Of a stretch of 64,000 nt of DNA, positions 33,836 to 44,113 are shown piece after piece; position 1 is the first letter of the stretch, and each line of letters opens with the position of its first letter. The stretch is from Henricia sp. BOLD:AAB3569 (lineage: Eukaryota > Echinodermata > Asteroidea > Spinulosida > Echinasteridae). Under the pieces are notes generated by a model. That model made no database searches, was not told where the DNA came from, and was given only the letters and a program-made list of their open reading frames with translations. The position numbers and the translations under genes were made by a program. The stretch lies in assembly GCA_037783545.1 (NCBI GenBank), contig JBBELK010000830.1, positions 124,001 to 188,000 of the forward strand. Reading direction: 5' to 3'.

Positions 33836-34535
33836 CCTAGTTCGCCCAATTTTAGATTACTGTTACACTGTTTGGGACCCTTACAGAGTAAAGCCTGTAC
33901 TTAAAATTGAACGTATTCAAAAAGGTTTTTGTAGATTCGCATGCAAAGATTGGATTTCAAGTTATGAATCTTTACTAAATCACTTAAACTGGACCACATT
34001 AGCTAACAGACGTACTTATTTTCGCCTAGTAATGTGTTACAAATTAATTAAAAATTGTCTCAACATCGCAACACTTAAGAAATTTTCTCCCGCAACAAGA
34101 GTTGGTCGCCTTGATCATGCACTAAAATTGGAAATCCCGTTTGCTCGAACAGATTGTCACAAATACTCCTTTTTCGTTCACACAACAAGAGACTGGAATA
34201 ATTTGCCCAAAGAAATTGTCAGTAGCTCATCATTGTTGGTTTTCAAGGATAAACTGAAAGACAAGTTCTCGTTAACTTCCTAATTTATATTGTAAATACT
34301 CATTATTTTAATTTGTGTACTTTATTCTGTGTATTTTATCTTGTATATTCATTTTCGTGTATATGTATCTTATTCTGCCTTGTTCCTATTTACGTCTATA
34401 TACTTGGTACATGTAGTTTATTGTTAGTTTGTTTTGTACATGTATAAATAGTTAGATAGTTTGAAAACGGGGAGTGGATTTTAAAACGGGGATAATTCCC
34501 TTTTTCACTGTACCCATGACATGGTCAAATTGAGT
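33836..34535 (+). pseudogene. 5'-truncated CR1/L2-type LINE fragment
   Basis: Open frame encoding the RT C-terminal region: VRPILDYCYTVWDPY, KIERIQKGFCRFA, NRRTYFRLVMCYK, then FFVHTTRDWNNLPKEIV, ending TAA near 34282. A 3' UTR ends TGAGTAAATAAATAAA. Different family from the 2A LINE and from the 24535 LINE. It lies inside FB-inner and replaced six target bases. Confidence 0.75.
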
Positions 34536-34686
34536 AAATAAATAAATTGAACGCACCCATTGCTCGCGCAACGGGCGAGTATAAAGGCGGATTCACACTA
34601 TCGCGGAAAAATCACACTGTCCCATTGGTTTGTACACAAACTGGTTTGCCGCTTGTGCACTATGGGCGGCCAACAGGGCAAAAAAA

Positions 34687-34960
34687 GACAACGCGGCAGG
34701 CCGAAAGGACAACGCGGTAGGCCGAAAGGACAACGCGGCAGGCCGAAAGGACAACGCGGCAGGCCGAAAGGACAACGCGGCAGGCCGAAAGGACAACGCG
34801 GCAGGCCGAAAGAACAACGCGGCAGGCCAAAAGAACAACGCGACAGGCCAAAAAGACACACCTTGCTTGCTGCGTTGTCTTTTTGGCGTGCCGCGTTGTC
34901 TTTTTGGCTTGCCGCGTTGTCTTTTTGGCTTGCCGCGTTGTCTTTTTGGCTTGGCCGCGG
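34687..34960. repeat. 21-bp minisatellite, direct then inverted
   Basis: Eight units of GACAACGCGGCAGGCCGAAAG (some variant), then at ~34880-34955 four units of the complement. The opposite arm carries the same array in reverse at 37448-37608. Because 21 is a multiple of three and no stops occur, all frames are open; I do not regard them as genes. Confidence 0.85.
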
Positions 34961-35544
34961 GCTGCCAACAGGGCAAAAATAGACAACGCTGTTTACAGGA
35001 GGGCGCTGTTTACAGCGCTGCTTCTGGCAGGATAGACTGGTTCCCGTCCACATATTCCACATAGGAGAATATAAGGACAGGTAAAGGGCGCTTCATTTTG
35101 ATCGGTGATTGGTCGTCTTTGCGCGTGCGCATTGTGTGCTTTATATTTTAAAATTGGCGAAGCACTTTGCTTCAGGCAATGAACATTATTTTATATTTGG
35201 ATATGTTCGACACGCACGGCCGGGTTACAAATATCAATGCAAAATATATGCACGTACTAAAACATAATAATAATAACCACGTGACTACGGGCATATTTCT
35301 GCCCGTCATGGCCACCCTTTACCGATCCTTATATTTTCACAATAAGCGATAGGATCGGGAACCAATCTACTGGCAGGCTAGTCTGGTTCCCGTTCCCTAC
35401 GTAGTCCCCAGACGTCTTTCAGACATCGTTGAACCCAGGCCTTGATGCAGCACAGTCTGGTTCCCTAATCAGAAATTTAGCAATGTTATCGGGGGAAATA
35501 CCTCAGCCAAAATACTGGACTCCATCCGTATCCTTGGCCCAACT

Positions 35545-35814
35545 CTATGAACGGTGACCTTCACAAAATGTGTACCCATTTTTTGTATACCCTAGCCCAG
35601 GTTTGACTCGGTACAAAAAATTGTCACATATAAGAGACACGCGCGTGCTAATGGTTTCAGGATCTACATTTTTTACCGTTATGGACAGTGTCGCGGAGTT
35701 GAACATAACAGCATACGGCAGTTCAACAGCATAGGTCCGGACACAAACTTCCAGCCAATGATTATTAGTCTCTGTTCCCGTGACTTCCATATATACAACG
35801 GATGAATATTTCAA
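35545..35814 (-). CDS. Unrecognised open frame in the foldback loop
   Basis: 90 codons ending in a natural stop. Sequence features: MEVTGTETNNHWLEVCVRTYAVELPY and a tail FLYRVKPGLGYTKNGY, with balanced composition unlike nearby repeats. It could be a captured host exon or chance. No family recognised, no splice sites chosen. Confidence 0.2.
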   Translation of the reverse strand: MKYSSVVYMEVTGTETNNHWLEVCVRTYAVELPYAVMFNSATLSITVKNVDPETISTRVSLICDNFLYRVKPGLGYTKNGYTFCEGHRS

Positions 35815-36002
35815 ATGAAACCCTTGTTAATAATGCACCTGTCGAATGTTTCACTCCCCGCACGCGCCCGCCCGCCCGCTCCCACCCTCACCCTCACCCC
35901 CCCCCCCCCCCCGCTCCCGCCCGCTCCCGCCCGCTCCCACCCTCACCCCCCCCCCCCCCGCCCCACGCATTAGGTGGGGGTTTGGTCGCGTTTTTCGTGC
36001 CC

Positions 36003-36207
36003 CATGGGTAGGGACTTTGACCCATTTAAATACAAATTTCTGTGCATAAATAGCAAATCGCGCGTGTTTTGCACCCGAGGGTGGGGATTTTCGTCACCTA
36101 AATTTTTCCCCAGGGGTGGGGATTTTGTCACGCAAAAAGTGACAATCCCCACCTCTTAGGTGGGGTAGCCCGGGGTGGGGGTGAACAATTGATAGGTGCA
36201 TAAGTTT
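36003..36207. repeat. GGTGGGGATTTTGTC repeat, copy 1
   Basis: Shares GTTTTGCACCCGAGG, GGGGTGGGGATTTTGTCACG and AACAATTGATAGGTGCATAA with 41436-41647 and (inverted, partial) 47996-48100. Contains CCCCACCTCTTAGGTGGGG, a near-palindrome. Preceded by poly-C tracts (35897-35912, 35946-35959). Confidence 0.65.
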
Positions 36208-37447
36208 TCCACTAACACCGAATTGTGTGCTGCTTAGTTCATGAAACACTTCTAATAAAATGTAAAAAAATATGAGACCCAACGGAAAAAAAATTGAAAA
36301 AAAAAATCTTCTCATGCAAAACCTTAACAGAGATCGTTTGTATCTGCATGACAGGTACACCTTGTCACATGAATAGGTAAAACCAGTCATTTGAAAAGAA
36401 CAAACAAATGTATAATTGACAACAGAACAATATCCCTCAGTTATTGTGAGTATAGTGTACAAAACAACGAGGCCGAGGGTTTACAGGCTGCAACCCAGTC
36501 CAGTCCGCAGTGGTCATTTGCTTCACATGTGCGAAACGGTGACGTGACTTTTCTTGAGATCCTCGTTGGGTGCATTTCGTTTGTTTCTGCGTGGTAAAAC
36601 AACTCGGGATCTGGATTCGGATTGTGAAACCATACAGTTATATATTTAAAAAAACATAACTCTATGCATGAAACAAACACGCCCTAATCTTCATATTAGG
36701 GAACCAGACTGTGCTGCATCAAGGCCTGAGTTCGACGACGTCTGAAAGACGTCTGGGGACTACGTAGGGAACGGGAACCAGACTAGCCTGCCAGGAGCAG
36801 CGTAGTCTGGTACCCGGACCAAAATGTTTTTGACTAGACTGAATTTAAGGTCCGGCAGCCGCCAATTCTGCCATTTTAAAACAGGAGAAATTCCTCCTTT
36901 TTCCGAAGGTTCCCGAAGTTACCCGAATGCACGTCCGGTCGTTACCGTTAATCGTCGGGTACAATTCGTCATTGTTTCGAGAATTTGAATTGACATCGCG
37001 TGCACGTACGCGTGCCTGCATGCGTGTGTATTTATGGTGATGCCACGGATTTAAAACTACGCAGTGGCTATCAGTGGCTATAGTTACGGTAACCGTATGA
37101 ATGGCTATAGTTACGGGATTGCAACAGCAGATTAAAACTACATGTACAATATGGAGCTCACTGGGTGATGCAGACAAATTGTTGTACACTCATGCCAAAT
37201 AAATGCATGACGTAATGCTTAAAGTGCTATTTTAAACACCACATACACAGTAGCCGGTCCTCATATTCAGTCGTTGTATGTGGAATATGTGGAGCAAGAA
37301 CCAGTCTAGGAACAGCGCTGTAAATAGCGCCCTCTGCATGTTCTTTGTTCGTACGGTGTTGTCTTTAGTTCGTTCGGCGTCGCGTTGTCTGTTGATGGCT
37401 TCCCGTCCATTTCATTTCACGTTGTATAGTCCGGCGTGCGCAAGGTG

Positions 37448-37608
37448 TGTCTTTTTGGCTTGCCGCGTTGTCCTTTCGGCCTGCCGCGTTGTCCTTTCGG
37501 CCTGCCGCGTTGTCCTTTCGGCCTGCCGCGTTGTTCTTTCGGCCTGCCGCGTTGTCCTTTCGGCCTGCCGCGTAGTCCTTTAGGCCTGCCGCGTTGTCTT
37601 TTTTTGCC
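37448..37608. repeat. 21-bp minisatellite, right arm of FB-outer
   Basis: Seven to eight units of CTTTCGGCCTGCCGCGTTGTC-type sequence, reverse complement of 34687-34860. Confidence 0.85.
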
Positions 37609-37789
37609 CTGTTGGCCGCCCATAGTGCGCGGCCTATCGCGACGCGCAAAACGTTTTGAGCTGGGTCAAAGTTCAAATTTGTTGAACTTTGACCGCGGTT
37701 CGCTGACCTTTCCAACGCGCAGCCAATGAGGTATCAGAGAAGCCCCAAGTTACCTCTAACCGGGATGAAACTGGATTATAATAAACGTT

Positions 37790-38560
37790 TATGAAGCGTG
37801 TATTTCATGGTTTACAAACCCTTCAATTGTTCGTCAACGATCGTATTTTGAGATGTACCGAGTGCATAATACTTCTCTATTTATCGATAGTCAACCTTTA
37901 CAAACGACAGACAAGTGTATAAAGCTTTAATTTTCTCTGTTTGTAAACCATGAAATTTTGCGACAACGCTAACTAGTTCATTTTAATTATTTATAAACCA
38001 TAAAATTGTGAGCCAACAATCACTTTCAATTATTTACAAACCATCGAAATGCACGCCTATTGACTATTTTTAATTGTTTACAAACCACAGAATCCACAAA
38101 ATTGATTAGAACGGCGCAATTTTGATTGTTTATAAACCATGGAATTGTACGTGACCCGTCCACTAACCAATTTTCATTATTTATAAACCATAGAAAATCA
38201 GACCCCGGTGCAAGTTATTTGGTTTATAAACCATGTAATTGCGCACCAGTGATAGTTTTGTATTATTTGTAAACCAGAAAAACTTGCAGCAATGTGCAGT
38301 ATTCATTATTTATAAACCATGGAATTGTATATGAACGATACAATTCTCTTGTTTGTAAACCATTGAAATGTACACTGGTCGGTTTCATTAATAAAGTATG
38401 GAACGCCGAGGTCATTTTCATTCTTTGTAAATAATGAATTTGCACAGCTACAAGTATATTTCCTGTTTTGTAAAGAATCGTGTTGGTACAAAACGAAGTT
38501 TGAAAGGTTTGTAAACCATAAACGGCCTTTGACACAAATGCATTATTTACACAGAATTAA
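37790..38560 (-). repeat. Iteron array, right arm of FB-outer
   Basis: Reverse-complement partner of 30666-31400, with TTTRYAAACCAT words every 35-70 bp. Spacer sequences match the left arm well, so the arms were copied as a unit. Confidence 0.8.
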
Positions 38561-38639
38561 GATAAACCATGGAAAAAACATGCTATAATTCGCCTAAATA
38601 ATTAGTTGACGAACGGCGCCCCATACAATACAGCCTTCC

Positions 38640-39620
38640 AAATTGTCGGGAGTGTAACTTGCAGACTGTGGTTATTGTTTCACAACCTGATCTAAGACGC
38701 AGACATTGCAATTCCTCATCGTGCGGGCAGTGGCGGGTGCAGATAATGTTCAGTGTCATCAGAACATACTTCATTCAGGCGCTGTCCCACTGAACACTGA
38801 GACTGAGACATTGTGTCACCCAGTCAAAAGAGAAGACTGTCTATGAGCAAAATTTCCCCAACTGTTGTAGAATATGTTAAGAACTTGAATTACAGATGCT
38901 AAATTGCAAGCCTTGTGTGTTGACTGATGCATGAATTATAGCGCCCTCAAGTGTCATGTTTTGTCCAGTCAATAACAAATATAGTGCAGGGCTGTAGTGT
39001 TAGCACAACTCGGAGGCCAGATATTCTGGTGATACATTTTCCTTAAGAGCGTGTCCATGAGAGGACCATGCAAATCGTGGCAAGGTGGGGGTCTGCAAAT
39101 TTGGGTAAAATTTGGTGGGTAGGTGGGCTATAGGGAGCCTTGAACTTATACAAAGTTTTAGGCCAAACCAATCTCCGTACCACAAATGAGAGCCCAAAAT
39201 ATATTTTACTTGTAATGATTGGGCTATTTTCGCTATTTTCGCTATTTTGGGCTACATAACTTCAAACGCTTGCTGCTGAACAATGGAAAGTCGTAGAGCA
39301 ATCAAACTTGCAGGGTCTTGAGGTTGTATCCTGACCTATTTGGGGAACTACAAATCAAGAAAAAAATAATCCTCATAAAAGGCAATGGCAAGTCATTATT
39401 AAAGGGTACCACTAAATATGTTACACATTATGTGTCATTTTTGAGCCACCGTACTGTCATTAGTGCAGGTCCTTCAGTAATGAATTTCTGGTGAAAGAGT
39501 GTTGGTGTGGTGATCTCTTGGCAGCACTAATACAAAATTTGTCAGCAGTTTCTAGTATGGTGTAGTGGGACTTCAATTTTCATCATAATTGTATCTAGCT
39601 GTTTACCAATAGGAACCTAT
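38640..39620. other. No gene recognised
   Basis: AT-rich unique-looking sequence without motifs I can name. Confidence 0.4.
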
Positions 39621-39629
39621 TTGCATGTT

Positions 39630-39915
39630 TTTCCAAATGTGGGGTGGGGGTGGGGGAGTGGGATGGCATGGCAGGGGGTGGGGAGGCATGTCAGGGGTGG
39701 GGGTGGGGCAGGGGTGGGTTGGCATGGCAGGGGGTGGGGAGGCATGGCATTGGGGCAAGGTGGTGGTGGTTGGAGGCGGGGTGGCTAGTGGCAGGGGTCG
39801 AGAGGCATGGCAGGGGCGAGTCAGGGCATTGGGGCGAGGTGGTAGGCGGAGGAAGAGTGGAAAGTGGCAGGGGTGGGGAGGCATGGCATGGGGTGGGGTG
39901 GGAAGGTGTGGCGTA
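39630..39915 (+). repeat. G-rich minisatellite-like tract
   Basis: Repeats of GGGGTGGGGAGGCATGGCA with multiple runs of three to five G; a further G-rich stretch is at 40025-40100. High G-quadruplex potential on the plus strand. Open frames here come from low complexity. Confidence 0.75.
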
Positions 39916-40373
39916 ACTAGGTGAGACATCCGAGGGGGCACCTGGGGGTGCACACATTTTTCCAGTGGGGCACTAACCGTACAAAATGTAAAATTTGGAA
40001 AAATACCCATTCTCGAATTTCAAAAGGGGGCGGTCAGGGCATTGGGCGAGGTGGTGGGCGGAGGCGGGGTGGAAAGAGGCAGGGGAGGGAGGCACGCGCA
40101 TTGTGAAGCATTCTTTCTTGGCAGCCCGGGAATAATACTACGCGTGCGATTTACGAAACAACTGGACATAGCGCATACAGCGCGCAGTACACACGATACG
40201 ACAGCACCGCGACGGTACAACGCGCGTGCAGACACACGAGCGTGTCAACTTCCAATACCTTGGGGAGCTAATATCGACTACTCACACTCAAACTATGTGA
40301 TATTTGTATAATAATTATGATGTACCCCCAAGCCGGCAGGGGTGTTGTGGCAAGTGAGGGGCAGGACAAGTCT

Positions 40374-42079
40374 CTACAGTCCACACTGCTCCTGCACAGC
40401 ATCTGCAAGAATCTGTCTTTCAGCCATTTTCACACTGTTCTCAACATTAGAGAGGTCCTTGGAGGGTACATGTAGAGTCCCTGATTTCTGCAGGACAGTG
40501 AGACGGGAGGAGTAACTTGTCATTTGATGGACAGTCAACCAATCGTCTTTGCGGAACTGACTTTTCAGACGGCGGGACACAGTTTCTGGGTTTTCCTTTT
40601 TTCCCGTTTCAACTCCAACCATGAACTGAGCAAGCAAGAAATCCTTTATTTCCCGCGAGAACCTCTTGTTTGGCCTGGACATTTTGCGAGCCCATCCACA
40701 CTCGAGTGGCTGGGACATGGAGGCAGAACTTGAGCTGCTGTTGAACCTTTATCAGAATGAGAGGTACCAAGTGGCATCTCACCAACCTTTTCAGCCCATT
40801 GACGTGCAATCTGGTCAAAACGAGATTCCCGCAGGGGACGAAACATATGTTGTCATGCTGCGTGTTGTGTGAGGAGCTCATTCGTTCGGAAGGTTTTGAT
40901 GCAGTTTGATTCCGGGCAGGAGAACTGAACAGCTTCTTTTTGACAAATTACTCCTGTAAATAATTTGGGTTCAGTGTACTGTCCAACAGAGTAAACGGTG
41001 TTCAGTGGGTATAAAGGGGTCGTTTGATCAGCTTCGCATATGGATGGAACTGGTTCTCGATGTTGTAAGCAAGCCAGGAGCGCACTCCACCTTCCTCAAA
41101 ACAGAAATTTGTATAGTTGGTAACACCTGGCCATCTGAGAGCTTCCTGTGAAGAAGGCATGTCGCCGATTGTCATAACGGCGGCATAGCATCCTCTCACT
41201 TGTTATGACTCCAATGCAGTGTGCATGTCATCAGCAGTGAGTACGTTGTTTCCTTCATTTACATACCTCTCGATATGGGCTTTCATTGGTGCTATCTTAA
41301 TCTTACGATCACATATGTCCTTTCCTGCCTGCACCTCAGAGAAGTCATACCTTCAAATGTTGATGCTCACTTTTCTTGAGAGATCAGCCATGGACAGGAT
41401 AAGAGGTGCACAATGGTAACAGCCTGCATTATCTGACCTGAGCCCAAGGTTGGGGATTTTGACCCACTGATAATGTAAGATGCATAAATAGCAAGGCGTG
41501 CATGTTTTGCACCCGAGGATTGGGATTTGTTGTCGCCTAAATTTTGCTCTAGGGGTGGGGATTTCGTCGCGCAAAAGTAAGAATTCCCACCTCCTGGGTG
41601 GGGCGCACCCCGGGGAGGGGGAGGGGGAACAATTGATCAGGTGCATAACTCTCACTTGCATGACATGACTCACCCGTTCCTACTGGGAGAAGGGTACCCC
41701 ATCGAACAAACACCTCACGACTTGTTGTTTTATTCACACCACGAAATGGTTTCACTTTTCCTTCCTGGAGTGGATGAGTACATTTCCTTGTTGATGTCCA
41801 ACTCAACCCTAATTTGTACCTATGTGCCGGGCATATTGTCATATCACCATGAGCATCAACATCGAACAAACCACAGCGCAGGAGAATTAGTCTCCATTCC
41901 AGTTTGACGTCATTTACAGCAACATTCCACTTTTGCAAGTGCCTCCGAATGTCTTTTGTGCATCTGCAAATAATGCTCAATGTCTTCTTTTGATTCGGAT
42001 AGAACAGGTAAATACCACACTGAATGCTTCTACATTGGTCTAAATCAGCAAAATCGCACTGCATTGCCACAGTCGGCAT
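40374..42079 (-). pseudogene. Broken gene of a C2H2-containing marine-invertebrate protein family
   Basis: Minus strand, several open blocks separated by stops. First block (42079 down to ~41650): ICPAHRYKLGLSW, KCTHPLQ, and LLPVGTGESC. Then a GGTGGGG repeat (41436-41647) interrupts. Next block (~41340-40860) includes IAPMKAHIERYV and a C2H2-like finger, CPESNCIKTFRTNELLTQH. The last block (40718-40374) has PNKRFSREIKDFLLAQF, GVETGKKENPETVSRRL and WLTVHQMTSYSSRL. This order resembles multicopy uncharacterised proteins I recall from cnidarians and molluscs; function unknown. Multiple stops and the insertion make it a pseudogene unless introns remove them. Confidence 0.55.
41436..41647. repeat. 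GGTGGGGATTTTGTC repeat, copy 2
   Basis: GATGCATAAATAGCAAGGCG, then TTTTGCACCCGAGG, GGGGTGGGGATTTCGTCGCG and AACAATTGATCAGGTGCATA. Splits the pseudogene at 40374-42079. Confidence 0.65.
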
Positions 42080-42235
42080 ATCAACAGCCGCTATCTACGC
42101 GGGAAGCGTAATTATTGTTACACCACTGCGAGGGGAAAACGAGGGGTTTTGTACCTTTTTAGCGCCTTGAGAGGAGACTATATAATATGTCAGGGGTTAG
42201 GGTTGGTTATTTTTAAGGAATGTAGGGTTTTGAAT

Positions 42236-42470
42236 GCGGTCGGTTTGCAACCAGCTTCGTTGTCTGGTTAGAAGAGATCTCGACTTGCAATCATAAGGTC
42301 CCTGGTTCAAATCTCAGTGTTGTTTGGGATTTTTCGAAATTTCTCGTTACTTCTTTTTCTCTAATAGTGAGAGTAAGAGTTCTGACTATTTCCAGTATCA
42401 GTCATTGGAAACTTAGACTCTATTCGGGTTGAAAAATTGGGGTGTACCCCTGCTGTGTAAAAAAAAAACA
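42236..42470 (+). mobile_element. tRNA-derived SINE (family C)
   Basis: Head with TGTCTGGTTAGAAGAGATCT (A-box region) and B box GGTTCAAATCTC near 42303; ends GGGGTGTACCCCTGCTG followed by an A10-type tail near 42465. Target duplication not found. Confidence 0.5.
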
Positions 42471-43640
42471 CGCTGACGGGAATGTGCAATGTGATGGCGC
42501 CCTCTGTTGGTAGCGCGCTAATACGATGGGCGTGGCTTTAACTGGAATTGGTAGAAATTCATTCCTCTCCTGACGCCAAACTAAAAAAGCTGACAAATTT
42601 TATATTTTTGTAGCTGGATAATTGAACTATATTTTTGACCAAGATTTGTGATTTTTTTCCCTGCACTAATTGCGTTATTGATCAGGGCGTAAAAGATGTA
42701 TTTTTACTACAGGAACTGATGTATGTTTTCTCAAGGCCTAAAAACCTGCCGTGATTACTTGCAACTCCAGGGTCTATGGTCCATCGTGTAGAGCAGAAAC
42801 AGATCTTTCATTTGATGTACAGGTCAACAATATACGATTTTGGTAGAGCGAATAACGCGACGATAATTTTACGCTAAAAACGTCTCAAAAATGACTACCC
42901 AGAAGTCCCTCATTTTTGACGGAAATTGTTGGTGCCTTGTTCTCGGCCGCTGTGTGATTATTGGCCGAGCTACTCCACTGGGTCTCATTGTTCCAGAAGG
43001 GGGTTAAGTGGGTAGAATTTGACTTTGATTCGCTGACCTTGCCCATTTTTAAAGATTTTGCATGGTCTTTTCGTGGACTGACTCTTAAAATCAGAAGGTA
43101 GAATTTTACTTTTTCTGGCTTGTTCTTTATACATTTGCAAATCTAGTTTAATTTTAGTAACTTTAGAAACAGAAGATTGAGTTGTGTTAGTGGATTTCTA
43201 ATGTAAAGTATATAAATTGACTAATTTGTAACCTACCAACTGTACAAAAATAGTCATAAAGTTGCACATTTTAAAGATCCCAATTTGTTCTAAGTGGATT
43301 CTGATAAAGGAAGACATGCTCTATCAAGTCATTTTAATTTCGTTGATTTTCGGAATGATACATTATTACAAAAATTGGGTCAAAGGTCACGATAACATAT
43401 TAAAGGTCACGGTGACCTACTTTTTACAAAATTTATTTTTGACAAAAGAATTGATTTGAGCATGCAATTCTCATTATTTTAATACCAAATTTGCATATAC
43501 TCGATGAAAATTGACATGGTTTTAACATATTTGTACCAAAAGGGTGGTATTTTACTCTAAAAATGTCCATTTTTTGTGGTGTCTGCCCTGACCACATGGT
43601 AGGTCGGAACGGGCTAAAAATTGGCGTGCATTTATTGCTC
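42470..43640. other. No gene recognised
   Basis: Looks unique, AT-rich. No splice-supported frame or repeat seen. Confidence 0.4.
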
Positions 43641-44113
43641 ATTATTGTATTGTATTGTATTTATTAACCATATCCAACAGCAAAAAATGTGCCAGTTACA
43701 GGAATGGGATTAAACGATATTATAAATATAAACATGTACCTATATAATTATGTAAACACAAAATAAATAAAGGAAATTTGGAAGAAGAAAACAATTTGAA
43801 AAATACCAAAATTACAAACTAAATTAGAAAAATTACCGGTATATAGCTAGCATCACCCGTGACCAAAATGCACGTAAATAAATAAATCATCCATAAATCT
43901 TTAATATCAAAATAAATAATTGCTCAGCTCACTGCAGTTGCCCCTTACTCTCCCCCTCCCCCCTCCCCCCGCCCCCAACAAAGGAAACTTATGTAAATAT
44001 CACAAAAACTGGGATGCTTTCAAATGAAAAGAATATGATACGGAACATACGGAGTATAGTACAAATAAATAATATATACAGAAATACATCTCATGCATTG
44101 AGGGGAAAAATAT

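Larger units (their letters stand above)
31462..34584. mobile_element. Nested foldback element (FB-inner)
   Basis: TTATACTCGCCCGTTGCGCG at the left, its complement ending ATAA at 34584. 31530-31880 pairs with 33450-33800. The core is two converging arrays of ~200-bp repeats meeting near 32217. It lies in the left arm of FB-outer; the right arm (37,740-37,770) lacks it. Its right half also holds a MITE (32752-33201) and a LINE fragment (33836-34535). Confidence 0.8.
30612..38625. mobile_element. 8-kb foldback element (FB-outer) with iteron arms
   Basis: TATGGGGCGCCGTTCGTCAA at the left, its complement at the right, flanked by CAATAC (30606-30611 and 38626-38631). The arms pair 30612-31450 with 37765-38625, then 34600-35060 with 37270-37700, then 35356-35480 with 36692-36815. 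The jump in the left arm is the nested element 31462-34584. Long arms made of repeated subunits with a loop define foldback-type elements. No transposase found; the superfamily is open (6-7 bp duplication). Confidence 0.85.

Noticed and set aside
34560..35064. Long open frames on both strands encoding RG/RPK-rich repeats
   Set aside because: They come from a stop-free 21-bp minisatellite whose length is a multiple of three; every frame is open and no gene context exists.
35802..36049. Proline-rich frame
   Set aside because: Created by poly-C runs.
39603..40010. Proline-rich and glycine-rich open frames
   Set aside because: Product of the G-rich low-complexity tract; no splice or start context.
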